Shown one piece after another: positions 51,984 through 61,713 of a stretch of 64,000 nt of DNA (positions are counted from its first letter, which is position 1; each line of letters opens with the position of its first letter). Below the pieces are notes generated by a model. That model saw nothing but the letters and a program-made list of their open reading frames with translations, ran no database searches and was not told the origin of the DNA. The position numbers and the translations under genes are program-made. Source of the DNA: CAVPTL01 sp963794415 (GTDB lineage Bacteria > Actinomycetota > Thermoleophilia > Gaiellales > JAICJC01); the NCBI GenBank assembly GCA_963794415.1, contig CAWCDI010000001.1, positions 62,001 to 126,000 on the forward strand, written 5' to 3'.

Positions 51984-53713
51984 GGTTGCGGGCGCGGGCG
52001 GCACTCATCGCACTGGTGCTGGCGGCCGCCGGGGCATTCCCGGCGGCCGCGCTTGCCCACGCCGTGCTCGAGAAGACCTCGCCGGTTGCGAGCGCCACCG
52101 TCGCCTCCTCGCCGACCAGCGTGAAGCTCACGTTCGACGAGGCGGTCGAGCCGCGCTTCGCCGTGGTCTCGGTCACCGACGCGGGCGGCCACCAGCAGGC
52201 GACCGGATCGCCCTACGCCGTCCCCGGCGACCCCGAGACGCTCGCCGTGAACGTGAACCACCTGCCGGAGGGCTGGTATCTGGTGTACTGGCGGGCGATC
52301 TCGGCCGACGGCCACCCGGTGCGCGGCGCGTTCACGTTCGCGGTCGGGCCGAACCCGGGGCCTGCGCCGCAGTTCGTGATCCCGTCGCTCAGCGAGTCGG
52401 CCGCGACGCCGCAGCTGGTGACCATCCGCTGGATCGTGTTCCTGGCGCTGATGATCGCCGTGGGGCTCTTCTGCTTCCGCGCGCTGCTGGCGCGAAAGGC
52501 GCTGATCGGCTCGCCGGCAGCCGCCCGGGCGCTCGGCGTCGCGCTGCTGGTGGCGGTGATTGTCGGCCTGATCGCCACTCCGCTCTACATCCTGGTGACC
52601 ACAGCGGAGTTCGCCCAGGCGTCGGTGCTGAACCTGTCAGACACCATCCCGCTCATCCGCGATTCGGCTCTGGGACGGGCGCTGGAGGATCTCGAGCTGG
52701 TGCTGGGCCTGTTCGGCCTGGCGGCGCTGATCGCGATCAGGCTCGACCAGCCGGAGCGCGAGCAGCGCTCGGTGGCCCAGCTCCTGGCGCTGGCCGGCGC
52801 GCTCCTGGCCGCCGGCGCGCTGCTGGTGATTCCCGGGCTCGCCGGCCACGCCGGGCAGACCTCGCCGGCCGGGCTCTCGCTGCTCCTCGACTGGATCCAC
52901 CTCGTCGCGGGCTCGGTCTGGATCGGCGGCCTGGTCGCGATCACGCTCACCGCGCTTCGCACCCCGGCCGACGCCCGGCTGCGCGTGCTCGGGGCGTGCG
53001 TACCGCAGTTCTCCATCGTCGCCCTCATCTCGGTGCTGGCGCTGATCGGGTCGGGGACGGGTGCGGCGATCATCCACCTGCCGACGCTCGCATCGCTCTG
53101 GCAGACGTCCTACGGCAAGACGATCCTCGTGAAGATCGCGATCCTGGTGGTGGTGATCCTGGTCGCGGCTGTCAACAACAGGCGCTCGGTGCCGCGGCTG
53201 AAGGCGGCGCTCGAGCGCGACGACGCGGCCGCCGGGGCCTCGGCCATCGGCCTGCTGCGCCGCACTGTGGGCGTCGAGATCATGCTCGTGGCGGCCATCA
53301 TCGCCGCCGCGATGGTGCTCACGAGCCTGCCTCCGCCGGCCAGGGCGCTGGCCGAGATCGGGGCAGTGGATGCCCACGTCGGCCCCGGTGCGGTCGCCAC
53401 CACGGTCACGCAGAGCGGCTACCACGCCACCATCACCATCGCGCCGAACAAGGCGGCGGCGCCCAACATGTTCTCGCTCCAGCTCACGAAGGGCGGTGCG
53501 CCCGTGACCGGCGCGACGGTGATCCAGCGGTTCCTGATGCTGGACATGGAGATGGGCACCCAGAGCTATCAGATGCGCGAGGCCGCGCCGGGCGTCTACC
53601 GTCTCACCCGGCCGGCGCTGGTCATGGTGGGCCACTGGGGCCTGCAGTTCCAGGTCGCGCCGCGCGGGGCCGCGCCGTTCACCATCACGCTCGTGGATCA
53701 CGCGGAGGGATAG
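51980..53713 (+). CDS. CopC-CopD fusion with C-terminal YtkA-like domain
   Basis: 577 residues. After a signal peptide the CopC domain starts AHAVLEKTSP and ends DGHPVRGAFTFAVG, giving the two copper-site His regions. Next, about eight helices form CopD, with WIHLVAGSVWIGGLVAI as the conserved segment. The last 100 residues, outside the membrane, resemble YtkA/FixH (TITIAPNKAAAPNMFSLQL, FLMLDMEMGTQSYQM) and carry Met and His. Probable copper uptake or handling across the membrane. GTG 51980 overlaps the YcnI stop. Confidence 0.9.
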   Translation: MRLRARAALIALVLAAAGAFPAAALAHAVLEKTSPVASATVASSPTSVKLTFDEAVEPRFAVVSVTDAGGHQQATGSPYAVPGDPETLAVNVNHLPEGWYLVYWRAISADGHPVRGAFTFAVGPNPGPAPQFVIPSLSESAATPQLVTIRWIVFLALMIAVGLFCFRALLARKALIGSPAAARALGVALLVAVIVGLIATPLYILVTTAEFAQASVLNLSDTIPLIRDSALGRALEDLELVLGLFGLAALIAIRLDQPEREQRSVAQLLALAGALLAAGALLVIPGLAGHAGQTSPAGLSLLLDWIHLVAGSVWIGGLVAITLTALRTPADARLRVLGACVPQFSIVALISVLALIGSGTGAAIIHLPTLASLWQTSYGKTILVKIAILVVVILVAAVNNRRSVPRLKAALERDDAAAGASAIGLLRRTVGVEIMLVAAIIAAAMVLTSLPPPARALAEIGAVDAHVGPGAVATTVTQSGYHATITIAPNKAAAPNMFSLQLTKGGAPVTGATVIQRFLMLDMEMGTQSYQMREAAPGVYRLTRPALVMVGHWGLQFQVAPRGAAPFTITLVDHAEG

Positions 53714-53716
53714 GCA

Positions 53717-54421
53717 ATGCCGAACGATCCACGCAAACCTCAGAACCCCGGCCTCATCATCGGCGCGTCGCTCGTGGCGTTCCTCGTCGGCGTGGCGGCG
53801 ATCGTGCTGGTGCTCTTCCTCGCGTCGGCCGTCACGGGCTTCGCCGACGGCGACCCGCCCAGCGACTACCTGCTGGTGAACCAGGTGTACCTGCCCATCA
53901 ACCAGCCGTCGGCGGAGTCCGGCGAGCGGCTGCAGGCGCTCGTGGCCGCTGCCAACGACGACGGCTACACCATCCGCGTGGCGATCATCCAGTCCAAGCA
54001 GGATCTGGGCTCGATCCCGCAGCTCATGGGGAAGCCCCAGACGTATGCGAAGTTCCTGGGCGCCGAGGTGGGGTTCGGCTACAAGGGCCGCATCCTCACC
54101 GTGATGAGCAACGGCTACGGCATCTCGGTGAACGGCGGCGAGCACGAGCCCGGCGGCTACGAGCAGCTGAAGGGCGTGCCGCTGCCGGCCGGCTCGTCAC
54201 CCGATCAGCTCACCGATGCCGCGAGCGCGGCGGTGCGAAAGCTCGCCGCGTCGAACGGCCATCCGCTGCCGCTCAACCCGTCGCTTGGGGGCAGCCAGTC
54301 GTTCTTCGCGGCGCACAAGGTGCTCGTGATCGCCGCCGTGGTGCTCATCGTGCTTGCGCTGGCCGCGGCCGGGGTATCGATCCGGCGTCGCGGAAACAGA
54401 CAAAGGGGGCACGATGAGTGA
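53717..54421 (+). CDS. TPM-domain-like membrane protein
   Basis: 234 residues with helices near each end (IIGASLVAFLVGVAAIVLVLF and VLVIAAVVLIVLALAAAGVS). The domain between has LVAAANDDGYTIRVAIIQSK and GFGYKGRILTVMSNGYGISV, resembling TPM-like proteins of unknown job. Three bases after the CopC-CopD stop, so probably in the same operon; its end overlaps the next ATG by 8 bases. Confidence 0.65.
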   Translation: MPNDPRKPQNPGLIIGASLVAFLVGVAAIVLVLFLASAVTGFADGDPPSDYLLVNQVYLPINQPSAESGERLQALVAAANDDGYTIRVAIIQSKQDLGSIPQLMGKPQTYAKFLGAEVGFGYKGRILTVMSNGYGISVNGGEHEPGGYEQLKGVPLPAGSSPDQLTDAASAAVRKLAASNGHPLPLNPSLGGSQSFFAAHKVLVIAAVVLIVLALAAAGVSIRRRGNRQRGHDE

Positions 54422-54965
54422 TGAGCTGAACGGAAAGCGGATCGCGGTGCTGGCCACCGACGGCGTGGAGCAGGTGGAGCTGACCGAGCCGGTGAAGGCG
54501 GCGCGCGACGCCGGCGCGACGGTGGAGCTGATCAACACCGAGGACGCGCCGATCCAGGGCTTCAACCACCTCGACTACGGCGACTCGTTTCCCAACGACG
54601 GCGTGGCCGACTCGGTGGACGCGCGCGACTACGACGGGCTGATCCTGCCCGGCGGCGTCGCCAACCCCGACCACCTGCGGACGGTGCCGGCGGCGGTCGA
54701 GCTCGTGCGCGAGTTCGTGCAGCAGGGAAAGCCCGTGGCGGCGATCTGCCACGCGCCGTGGACGCTGGTCGAGGCCGGCGTGGTGGAGGGACGGACACTC
54801 ACCTCGTGGCCGAGCCTGCACACCGACATCGAGAATGCGGGCGGCACCTGGGTGGATGAGGAGGTGCACGTGGACGGCAACCTCATCACGAGCCGGAATC
54901 CCGACGACCTGCCTGCGTTCTGCAAGCAGATGGTGGCGGCGTTCGCTAAGGCGCCGGTCGCCTGA
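54414..54965 (+). CDS. DJ-1/PfpI family protein
   Basis: 183 residues. RIAVLATDGVEQVELTEP is the N-terminal strand with the family Glu, YDGLILPGGVANPDHLR follows, and AAICHAPWTLVEAG holds the nucleophilic Cys followed by His. This is the YhbO/PfpI type, linked to stress protection and reported as protease or deglycase; the reaction is debated. The 3' end overlaps the convergent membrane protein gene by 20 bases. Confidence 0.9.
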   Translation: MSDELNGKRIAVLATDGVEQVELTEPVKAARDAGATVELINTEDAPIQGFNHLDYGDSFPNDGVADSVDARDYDGLILPGGVANPDHLRTVPAAVELVREFVQQGKPVAAICHAPWTLVEAGVVEGRTLTSWPSLHTDIENAGGTWVDEEVHVDGNLITSRNPDDLPAFCKQMVAAFAKAPVA

Positions 54966-55956
54966 GCCAGACGCTGGCCGTGGCCGGCTGCACGGTCGAG
55001 CCGACCACGGCCAGCAGCTCCCGGGTGAGGGCGTCCAGGTCGATCTCCTCGCGGAGCTTGCCGCTGAAGCCGTCGGCGGCCAGCTGCGCGTCGTAGGCGC
55101 GGCGATAGAACCGGTGATCGACCCGCGTCCGGATCGCCCGGCGAAGCGGCTGGAACGCCGCGGCGACGGCAAGCGTGGAGACGGTCACCGCGAGCGTTCC
55201 GGACGAGCCGGAGATGTTCTGAAGGAGCGCGCCGATGCCGGTGACGCCGGCCAGGTAGACCGCCGCGAGCGCTGCGACGAGGCACGCGTAGGTGATGGTG
55301 CGGCGGATGATCACGTCGATCTCGTAGAGCCGGTAGCGCAGGATCGCGATCGCCATCGCAGCCGGCATGATCGCGTACACCGCGACGAAGAGGAACTGCG
55401 CGTTGCTCGTGACCGACGAGATGAGCGCGGCGGCGACGAAGCCCACGATGCTCGCGATGGCCGCGAGCGCGCACCAGCGAACCTGCAGCCGCTCCGTCGC
55501 CTGGGCACGGCGGTAGCGCACCACCATCGAGGCGATCGAGACCAGGACGAGCAGCACGCACCCGACGACGAACGGGGCGGCGATCAGATCGACGCCCGTG
55601 GCGATGCCCAGCGCCGCCCCGGCGAGCACGACGGCCTCGACGCGGGCCACGATGCGCCATCTGCGCCCGGGCATGAGGTTCCCGTCGGGGAAGAGCAGCG
55701 GGACGAAGAGCGCGTAGGCGAGGAGCGCGGTGATCCAGGCCCAGCTCGCGACCCAGCCGGTCACGGTGCCGCCCGGGTGGCCGTGCTCGTTGTAGGTGCC
55801 GCCGGCGGTGCTCGTGAGGATTCCCGCCGGCACGGCGCAGAAGAGCCAGCCGATGACGTTCCCCGGCCGGCGCCGGAGGATGAGCACGCCGAGGGTCACC
55901 ATGCCGATGAGCAGCACGGCGAGCTCGATGGCGAAGATGACGCTGCTCACGTTCAC
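54946..55956 (-). CDS. Sensor-like membrane protein without kinase domain
   Basis: 336 residues. About nine hydrophobic segments make up an N-terminal membrane module (VLILRRRPGNVIGWLFCAV, LLAYALFVPLLFPDGNLMPG, LYEIDVIIRRTITYACLVA). FQPLRRAIRTRVDHRFYRRAYDAQLAADGF is the segment that in similar proteins leads into GAF and histidine kinase domains. Here the protein ends soon after, with no H-box or ATP-binding site. GATACT six bases before the GTG fits a leaderless start. Role unknown. Confidence 0.75.
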   Translation of the reverse strand: MNVSSVIFAIELAVLLIGMVTLGVLILRRRPGNVIGWLFCAVPAGILTSTAGGTYNEHGHPGGTVTGWVASWAWITALLAYALFVPLLFPDGNLMPGRRWRIVARVEAVVLAGAALGIATGVDLIAAPFVVGCVLLVLVSIASMVVRYRRAQATERLQVRWCALAAIASIVGFVAAALISSVTSNAQFLFVAVYAIMPAAMAIAILRYRLYEIDVIIRRTITYACLVAALAAVYLAGVTGIGALLQNISGSSGTLAVTVSTLAVAAAFQPLRRAIRTRVDHRFYRRAYDAQLAADGFSGKLREEIDLDALTRELLAVVGSTVQPATASVWLRRPAP

Positions 55957-55997
55957 GCGTCAAGTATCCCGGACAACCGTCCGGAAGTCGTTACGGC

Positions 55998-56375
55998 TCA
56001 GGAGAGCTTGAGTGAGATCTTGCCCGAGGGGTCGGCCAGGAAGTCGCCGGCGCCTGTCGCGTCCTTCAGCTCGTTCGTGCCCGAGACCACCTTCAGCTCG
56101 GCCTTCGCCGCGCCGTCCTCGAACACGCCCGTGTGCAGCAGCACCAGGCTGCCGTGCTTGCCGCCGATCGTGCCCTTGATCCGCTCGATCCCGGTGAACG
56201 TCGCCGACTTGTCCGGCGCGTAGGCCATCAGCCACTTGGTGACGGAGCTGCCGTTGATGTCGCCGCTGTAGTGCTTGCCGACCAGCGCCTCGGTCAGCTT
56301 CGCCACGCCGGTGCCCTCGTCAAACGGGGTCTCTTCCCATGCCGTGATGTCGAATGTCGCTGTGATGTCGGTCAT
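55998..56375 (-). CDS. DUF3224 family protein
   Basis: 125 residues, beta-rich. ITATFDITAWEETPFDEGTG, LTEALVGKHYSGDINGSSV and GGKHGSLVLLHTGVFEDG are typical DUF3224 blocks; the fold is expected to resemble allene oxide cyclase-like barrels. No function is known. A longer open frame to 57038 is antisense to the response regulator and is not used. Confidence 0.85.
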   Translation of the reverse strand: MTDITATFDITAWEETPFDEGTGVAKLTEALVGKHYSGDINGSSVTKWLMAYAPDKSATFTGIERIKGTIGGKHGSLVLLHTGVFEDGAAKAELKVVSGTNELKDATGAGDFLADPSGKISLKLS

Positions 56376-56429
56376 GCAGATCCCATGCCCAGCCGCGCAG
56401 GAATGCCAAACCCCGGTAGCATCGGCGCC

Positions 56430-57090
56430 ATGACCGACGCTCCGATCCGAGTCGTGGTGGCAGAGGACTCGGTGCTTCTGCGAGAGGGCCTCGTGCGCCT
56501 GCTGGAAGGGGCGGGGTTCGAGGTGGTGGGCCAGGTGGACAACCCCGACGACCTGCTGCGGCGCGTCGGGTTCTCGAAGCCCGACGTCGCCATCATCGAT
56601 ATCCGCATGCCGCCGACCCACACCGACGAGGGCCTGCAGGCGGCTGCGAGGATCCGCGCGCAGCACCCGCAGGTCGGCGTGCTTGTGCTCTCGCAGTACG
56701 TCGAGGCCCAGTACGCCACGGCGCTTCTCAGCGAGCGCACCGAGGGCACGGGCTACCTGCTGAAGGAACCATCGCGAACGTCGGATGAGTTCACCGACGC
56801 GGTGCGCCGCGTGGCCGCAGGGGGATCGGCGCTCGATCCCGCCGTGGTGGCGATGCTGGTGGGCCGGCCCCGCGCCGGAGACCCGCTCGGGAGCCTCACC
56901 CCGCGCGAGCGCGAGGTGCTCGAGCTGATGGCCGAGGGCCTCTCCAACAAGGGCATCGCCGCGCGGCTGGTGGTGACCGAGCGCGCGGTGGAGAAGCACG
57001 TCACCAACATCTTCGCGAAGCTCGGCCTCGCCGTCCACCCCTGAGGATCACCGCCGCGTGCGCGCCGTCCTCACCCTCCTGAACGACTGA
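56430..57090 (+). CDS. NarL-family response regulator (one frameshift near the end)
   Basis: The receiver has VVVAEDSVLLREGL, the phospho-Asp in VAIIDIRMPPTHTDEG and Lys in GYLLKEPSR. The LuxR HTH reads LTPREREVLELMAEGLSNKGIAARLVVTERAVEKHV. As given, the frame stops at 57044. Removing one C from the run near 57037-57040 yields LGLAVHPEDHRRVRAVLTLL and a stop at 57088-57090, the normal family ending. TAGCAT seven bases before ATG 56430 suggests a leaderless message. The kinase gene at 59835 is a possible partner. Confidence 0.9.
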
Positions 57091-57116
57091 GCGGCCCGCC
57101 GGCTGGCGGGCCGCTC
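57089..57116. terminator. Perfect 12-bp hairpin between convergent genes
   Basis: GAGCGGCCCGCC pairs with GGCGGGCCGCTC around GGCT. It begins in the corrected stop codon of the response regulator and ends 8 bases before the MMPL stop, so it can serve both strands. No T-run. Confidence 0.75.
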
Positions 57117-57124
57117 CGTCTCGC

Positions 57125-59333
57125 TCAGTCGCCCCGACGCCTCGCGAGCGGGATCTCGTGTGGAACCGCGGCAGCCACTGGAGCGGCGCGGGGAGGTACC
57201 AGTTCCAGTCGCCGAGGAGCTTCATCGTGGCGGGCAGGAGCACCCCGCGGATGATCGTGGCGTCGATCAGGATCGCCGAGGCGAGCCCGATGCCGAACTC
57301 CTTGAAGTCGACGATGCTCAGCGTGACGAAGATCAAGAACACGCCGACCATGACCAGCGCCGCGCTCGTGACCATGCCGGCGGTGGACTTGATGCCCCGG
57401 GCGACGGCCTCGTCGGTGGGCATCCCGCCGTCCACCAGCTCCTTGATCCGGCTCAGGATGAACACGTGGTAGTCCATCGAGAGCCCGAAGAGGATCACGA
57501 ACAGGAAGAGCGGCAGCCACGGCGCGACGCCGTCGGTGGGCGTGAACGACAGGAGCGAGGCTCCGTGCCCTGCTGGAAGACCACACCATCACCCCGTAGG
57601 CCGCCGCCACCGAGAGCAGGTTGAGGATGATCGCCTTGACCGGGATCACGATCGACCGGAACGTGACCAGCAGCAGGACGAACGCCAGGCTCAGCACGAA
57701 CCCGAACACCAGCGGCGCGTTTCGCTTCGAGCATGCTGTCTGATCCTGGTTCACCGCCGTCTCGCCGGTGACGTCGGCCTGCACGCCGTCCACCTGTCCC
57801 ACGTCGCCGGGATGAGCGTGCTTCGCAGCCTGTCCAGCGCGTGATCCGACGTGGCGTTGTCGCCGTTCCCGGCCAGCGGGAACGACACCGTGGTGATGGT
57901 GTGCGCGGCATTCGTGTTCACCTCACCGGCTCGCGTCCCACGCCGTTGCGAGCGCCTCCTTGCGCAGCTCGGAGATCGCGCCCGTCACCGCGGGCGAGGT
58001 GGTGTCGCTCGCCTGGACGACCACCAGGGCCGGCGATGCGCCGTCGGGAAACGCCTGCTCCACGTGGCGCAGCACCGTGACGCCCGGCAGCCCCGGCGGC
58101 AGGTCGTTGATGCCCGAGTTGTGCACCTTGAAGTGCAGCGCCGGGGATGCGATCACGAGCAGCACCGCCAGTCGCGGTCACCGCAGAGATCACCGGCCGG
58201 CGAAGCACCCGGTCGAGCACCGCCGACGAGCACGCGCGACTCGGTACGTGCGGGCGTTCGGCGGCGGATGAACGGGATGCTGCATGCGGCCCTTGTCCAC
58301 GTGGCGGCCCAGCAGTGCCAGCATCGCGGGCAGCGCCGTCAGCGAACCGAGCATCGCCACCGCGACCACCATGATGGTGCCCACGGCGAACGCGGTGGAC
58401 GCCTTGTCGCCGGTGAGGAACTGGCCGGCCATCGCAACCATCACGGTGAATCCCGAGATGAGGATCGCACGACCCGACGTGGCCGAGGCGATCTCGACCG
58501 CGGTCAGCTCGTCACGGCCGTTCGGCCGCTCCTCGCGCTCGCGCTTGAGGTAGAAGAGCGAGTAGTCCACGCCCACCGCCATGCCGATCAGCGTGATCAC
58601 GATGGAGGTGTTGTCGTCGATGGGGAACACGTGGCTCGGCAGGGCCACCAGGCCGACGGTCGCGATCACGCCCGAGATCGCCAGGAGCACGGGCACGCCC
58701 GCGGCCACCAGCGCTCCGAAGGCGAGGATCAGGATGATCAGCGTGATGGGCAGCGACAGCGTCTCGGCCTTGTGCAGGTCGTGGTTGACCGAGCGTGTCG
58801 ATCTGGCTGCCCACGCTCGCATCGCCGATCTGCTCGATGCGGAGCTGCGGGTACGCCTTCTGCGCCGCCCTGACGGCGACCTCGGTGGGCCCGACGCGGT
58901 CGCCCGCGCTCTCGGCGTCGCCCTTGATGTCGAAGGTCACCAGCGCCGAGTGGCCGTCCTTCGAGATGAGCCCGGTGCTGCCGGGGTCGCCCGGCGCGGT
59001 GACGTTGGTCGCCACCGAGACGGCCGAGACGCGCTCCCGGACGTCCCTGATCGCCGCTCTGAACGCAGGATCGCCGGCGTTCAGCGTCGCGCTGTGGATG
59101 AGCGCCTCCTCATGTGCGGGCCGGGGGAAGTGCGCCTGGAGCGCCTGCTCGGCCGTGCCCGACTCGCCGCTGTACTCGTCGGCGGTGGTGAGCTTCTGGG
59201 TGCCCACCATGCCGCCGATCGCGACCGCGAGGATCACGAAGACGAGCCATCCGGCGAGCACCGACTTCTTGTGCCGCGCGCTCCAGCTTCCCATGCGCGC
59301 CGCGATTCCAGCTTTCTGTCCCTGATGTGACAT
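57125..59333 (-). pseudogene. MMPL-family (RND-type) transporter gene with several frameshifts
   Basis: Corrected length would be about 735 residues, the family norm. The N-terminus is intact: MGSWSARHKKSVLAGWLVFV, then LTTADEYSGESGTAEQALQA. Later pieces fall in different frames: VFPIDDNTSIVITLIGMAVG, VDYSLFYLKREREERPNG, a second extracellular domain (LHFKVHNSGINDLPPGLPG), and the second half LVFGFVLSLAFVLLLVTFRS and LFGLSMDYHVFILSRIKELV. At least six indels between 57.6 and 58.8 kb. Two MMPL halves are present. Relatives export lipids or drugs. AGGGAG precedes ATG 59333. Confidence 0.85.
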
Positions 59334-59484
59334 GACGACTCCCTTGTCGATTGGCCTGCTCAGGTTCGGCGATCGCGGGCGCCGTGGAAGTGGGGCGGGC
59401 AGGCGTTCTGGCGCGGGCTACCACCGCCCCGATGGTGGGGTTATCCACACCGCGCACCCCAGGGCCGTATGCGACGATGAGCGC

Positions 59485-59838
59485 ATGAGCATGAGTGTCC
59501 TCATCGTGGACGACCACCCCGGGTTTCGCGCCCGGGCGCGGGCGTTGCTCGAGTCGGGGGGCTTCGAGGTGGTGGGGGAGGCGGATGACGGCGAGTCGGG
59601 GGTGCTGGCGGCTGCGCAGCTCTCACCCCAGCTCGTGCTGCTCGATGTGCAGCTGCCCGGCATCGACGGCTTCGCCACGGCCCGCCAGATCACGTCTGCC
59701 GGCGGTGAGGTGCAGGTGGTGCTGACGTCCAGCCGCGACGGCGCGGAGCTCGAGCGCCAGGTGGAGCAGAGCGGCGCGCGCGGGTTCATCCCCAAGGACG
59801 AGCTCTCGTGCGCGCGCCTGGCTGCGCTCCTGCGATGA
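59485..59838 (+). CDS. Stand-alone response regulator receiver domain
   Basis: 117 residues, receiver only: VLIVDDHPGFRARARALLES, the phospho-Asp in LVLLDVQLPGIDGF, Thr/Ser switch in VVLTSSRDG and Lys in GFIPKDELS. There is no DNA-binding domain, so it must act through a partner. The stop overlaps the ATG of the histidine kinase gene (ATGA), which is the obvious partner. Confidence 0.9.
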   Translation: MSMSVLIVDDHPGFRARARALLESGGFEVVGEADDGESGVLAAAQLSPQLVLLDVQLPGIDGFATARQITSAGGEVQVVLTSSRDGAELERQVEQSGARGFIPKDELSCARLAALLR

Positions 59839-61631
59839 GGGGGCGCCGGTTCACCGTCGCGGTGGTGGTGGCGCTCCTTCTGGTGAGCGCGGGGGTCTGC
59901 TACATCGAGTCGGTCACCAACGTGCGAAGGAACTCGCTGGCGTTCGCCGTGCTCGGGCTCACGGTGACGTGGTCGTTCGTCATCGCGGGCCTCGTCGCGT
60001 GGCGGCGGCGGCCGGGAAACCGCACGGGCCTCCTGATGATCGCGATCGGGTTCTCGTGGGCCGGCGCGGCGCTCTCCGACTCGCCGGACGACCTGGTATT
60101 CACGTTCGGCCTGCTCGTCGGGGATCGTCTGGCCGGGGCTCCTGGTGCACCTCCTGCTCGCCTATCCCAGCGGGCGGCTCGACCGCAGGTCGCGGTTCCT
60201 GGTGGCGGTCGCCTACTTCATCACGGTGGGCCTCTCGATCGTCACGCTGCCGTTCACCGAGCCGCGCGAGGAGCCGGGCGGGGCGAGCAGGTTCTCCGCG
60301 CACAACGTCGCCCTGGCCGATCACCTGCCGGGCCTGGTGAGCGCGGTCACGCGTGGTCGCGATCGTGATCGCGGTGCCGCTGATCATCGCCGTGCTCTGG
60401 ACGGTGCTGCAGCGCTGGCGCCACGCCTCGCCGGCCACGCGGCGCGTGCTGGCGCCGCTCTACCTGACGGGCGCGGTGGCCATGGGGGCGATCCTGGTGT
60501 TCACGAGCGTCCTCGACGTGCTGAACCTGGCCTCGGGTGACACGGGCTTCTACGTGTTTGCGATCTCGTTCACTGCGATCCCCGTCGGGTACCTGCTCGG
60601 CATTCTCCGCACGCGGCTGGATCGCTCGACGGCGGTCGAGACGCTGGTCGCGCAGATCGGCGGCCAGAGCACGCCGGGCGGCCTTCGCGATGCGCTTCGG
60701 GTGGCCCTGAACGACGACACGCTCGACGTGGCCTATCGGCGGGCCGGCACCGAGCAGTACGTCGATGCCGCCGGCGAGCCGTACGTGTTTCCGACCGGCG
60801 ATGACGACCGCGCCGTGACCACCGTCGAGCACGGCGACGAGGTGGTGGCGGCGCTGGTGCACGATCCGGTGCTGCTGGACGACCCCGACCTGATCGATGC
60901 GGTCTGCGGCCCCGCCGCCCTCTCGATCGAGAACGAGCGGCTGCAGGCCGAGCTGCGGGCGCAGTTCCAGGAGGTCGCGGCCTCCCGGGCGCGGATCGTC
61001 TCCGCCGGCGACGCCGAGCGGCGCCGTCTCGAGCGAAACCTGCACGACGGTGCCCAGCAGCGGCTCGTCTCGCTTGCGCTCTCGCTGCACATGGCCCGGT
61101 CGGCAGTGGGCGACGGCTCGGAGGCGGCCGCGCTGCTCGAGGCTGCCAGCGCCGAGCTGCTCGGAGGCGCTCGAGGAGCTGCGCGAGCTGGCACGGGGCA
61201 TCCATCCGGCGATCCTCACCGACCAGGGGCTCCGATCGGCGGTGGGCGGCCTCGTCGCGCGGTCGCCGGTGCCCGTGACGGTCAGCTTCGAGCTGGATCG
61301 CGAGCTCGCCCAGCCGGTGGAGGCGGCGGTCTACTACGTCGTTGCCGAGGCGCTCACCAACGTCGCGAAGTACGCCGGCGCGACCGCCGCCGCTGTGAAG
61401 GTCGCGAGCGCCGGCGGGCTCGTGCGCGTGGAGGTGACCGACGACGGCATGGGCGGCGCAGATCCCGCCCGCGGCAGCGGTCTGCGCGGGCTCTCCGACC
61501 GGATCGAAGCCCTGGGCGGCCGGCTCCGGTTCGAGAGCCCGCCCGGTGGCGGGACGCGCGTGTGGGCCGAGCTTCCAATTGCCCCGCGCCGTGGCTCACC
61601 CGTGCCCGGCGCGGTCGAGTCGACTGCATAG
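59835..61631 (+). pseudogene. NarL-type sensor histidine kinase with three frameshifts
   Basis: The N-terminal module has several helices (FTVAVVVALLLVSAGVCYIE, WSFVIAGLVAWRRRPGNRTG, FLVAVAYFITVGLSIVTLP, TGAVAMGAILVFTSVLDVL). A GAF-like linker follows, then HisKA_3 with the phospho-His in RRRLERNLHDGAQQRLVSLA and an HATPase with EALTNVAKYAGAT and GSGLRGLSDRIEALGGRL. Shifts occur near 60118 (extra G in GGGG), 60352 and 61160. With these repaired the gene is complete (about 598 residues). It is coupled to the receiver gene before it. Confidence 0.85.
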
Positions 61632-61713
61632 GCAGCCGGTATGCATGTGCTAGCTTGCCCGCTCGGCGGACATAGTCCGTGGCTGACTAGATGCCGATCT
61701 GAAGGGGATGGAA

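Noticed and set aside
52637..54145. 502-residue minus-strand open frame opposite the CopC-CopD gene
   Set aside because: His/Arg/Asp-rich composition typical of antisense GC-rich frames; the plus strand has signal peptide, helices and copper ligands.
61632..61707. Molybdenum-cofactor riboswitch or ModE site before modA
   Set aside because: The 76 bases do not fit the Moco aptamer pattern or a recognisable ModE dyad.
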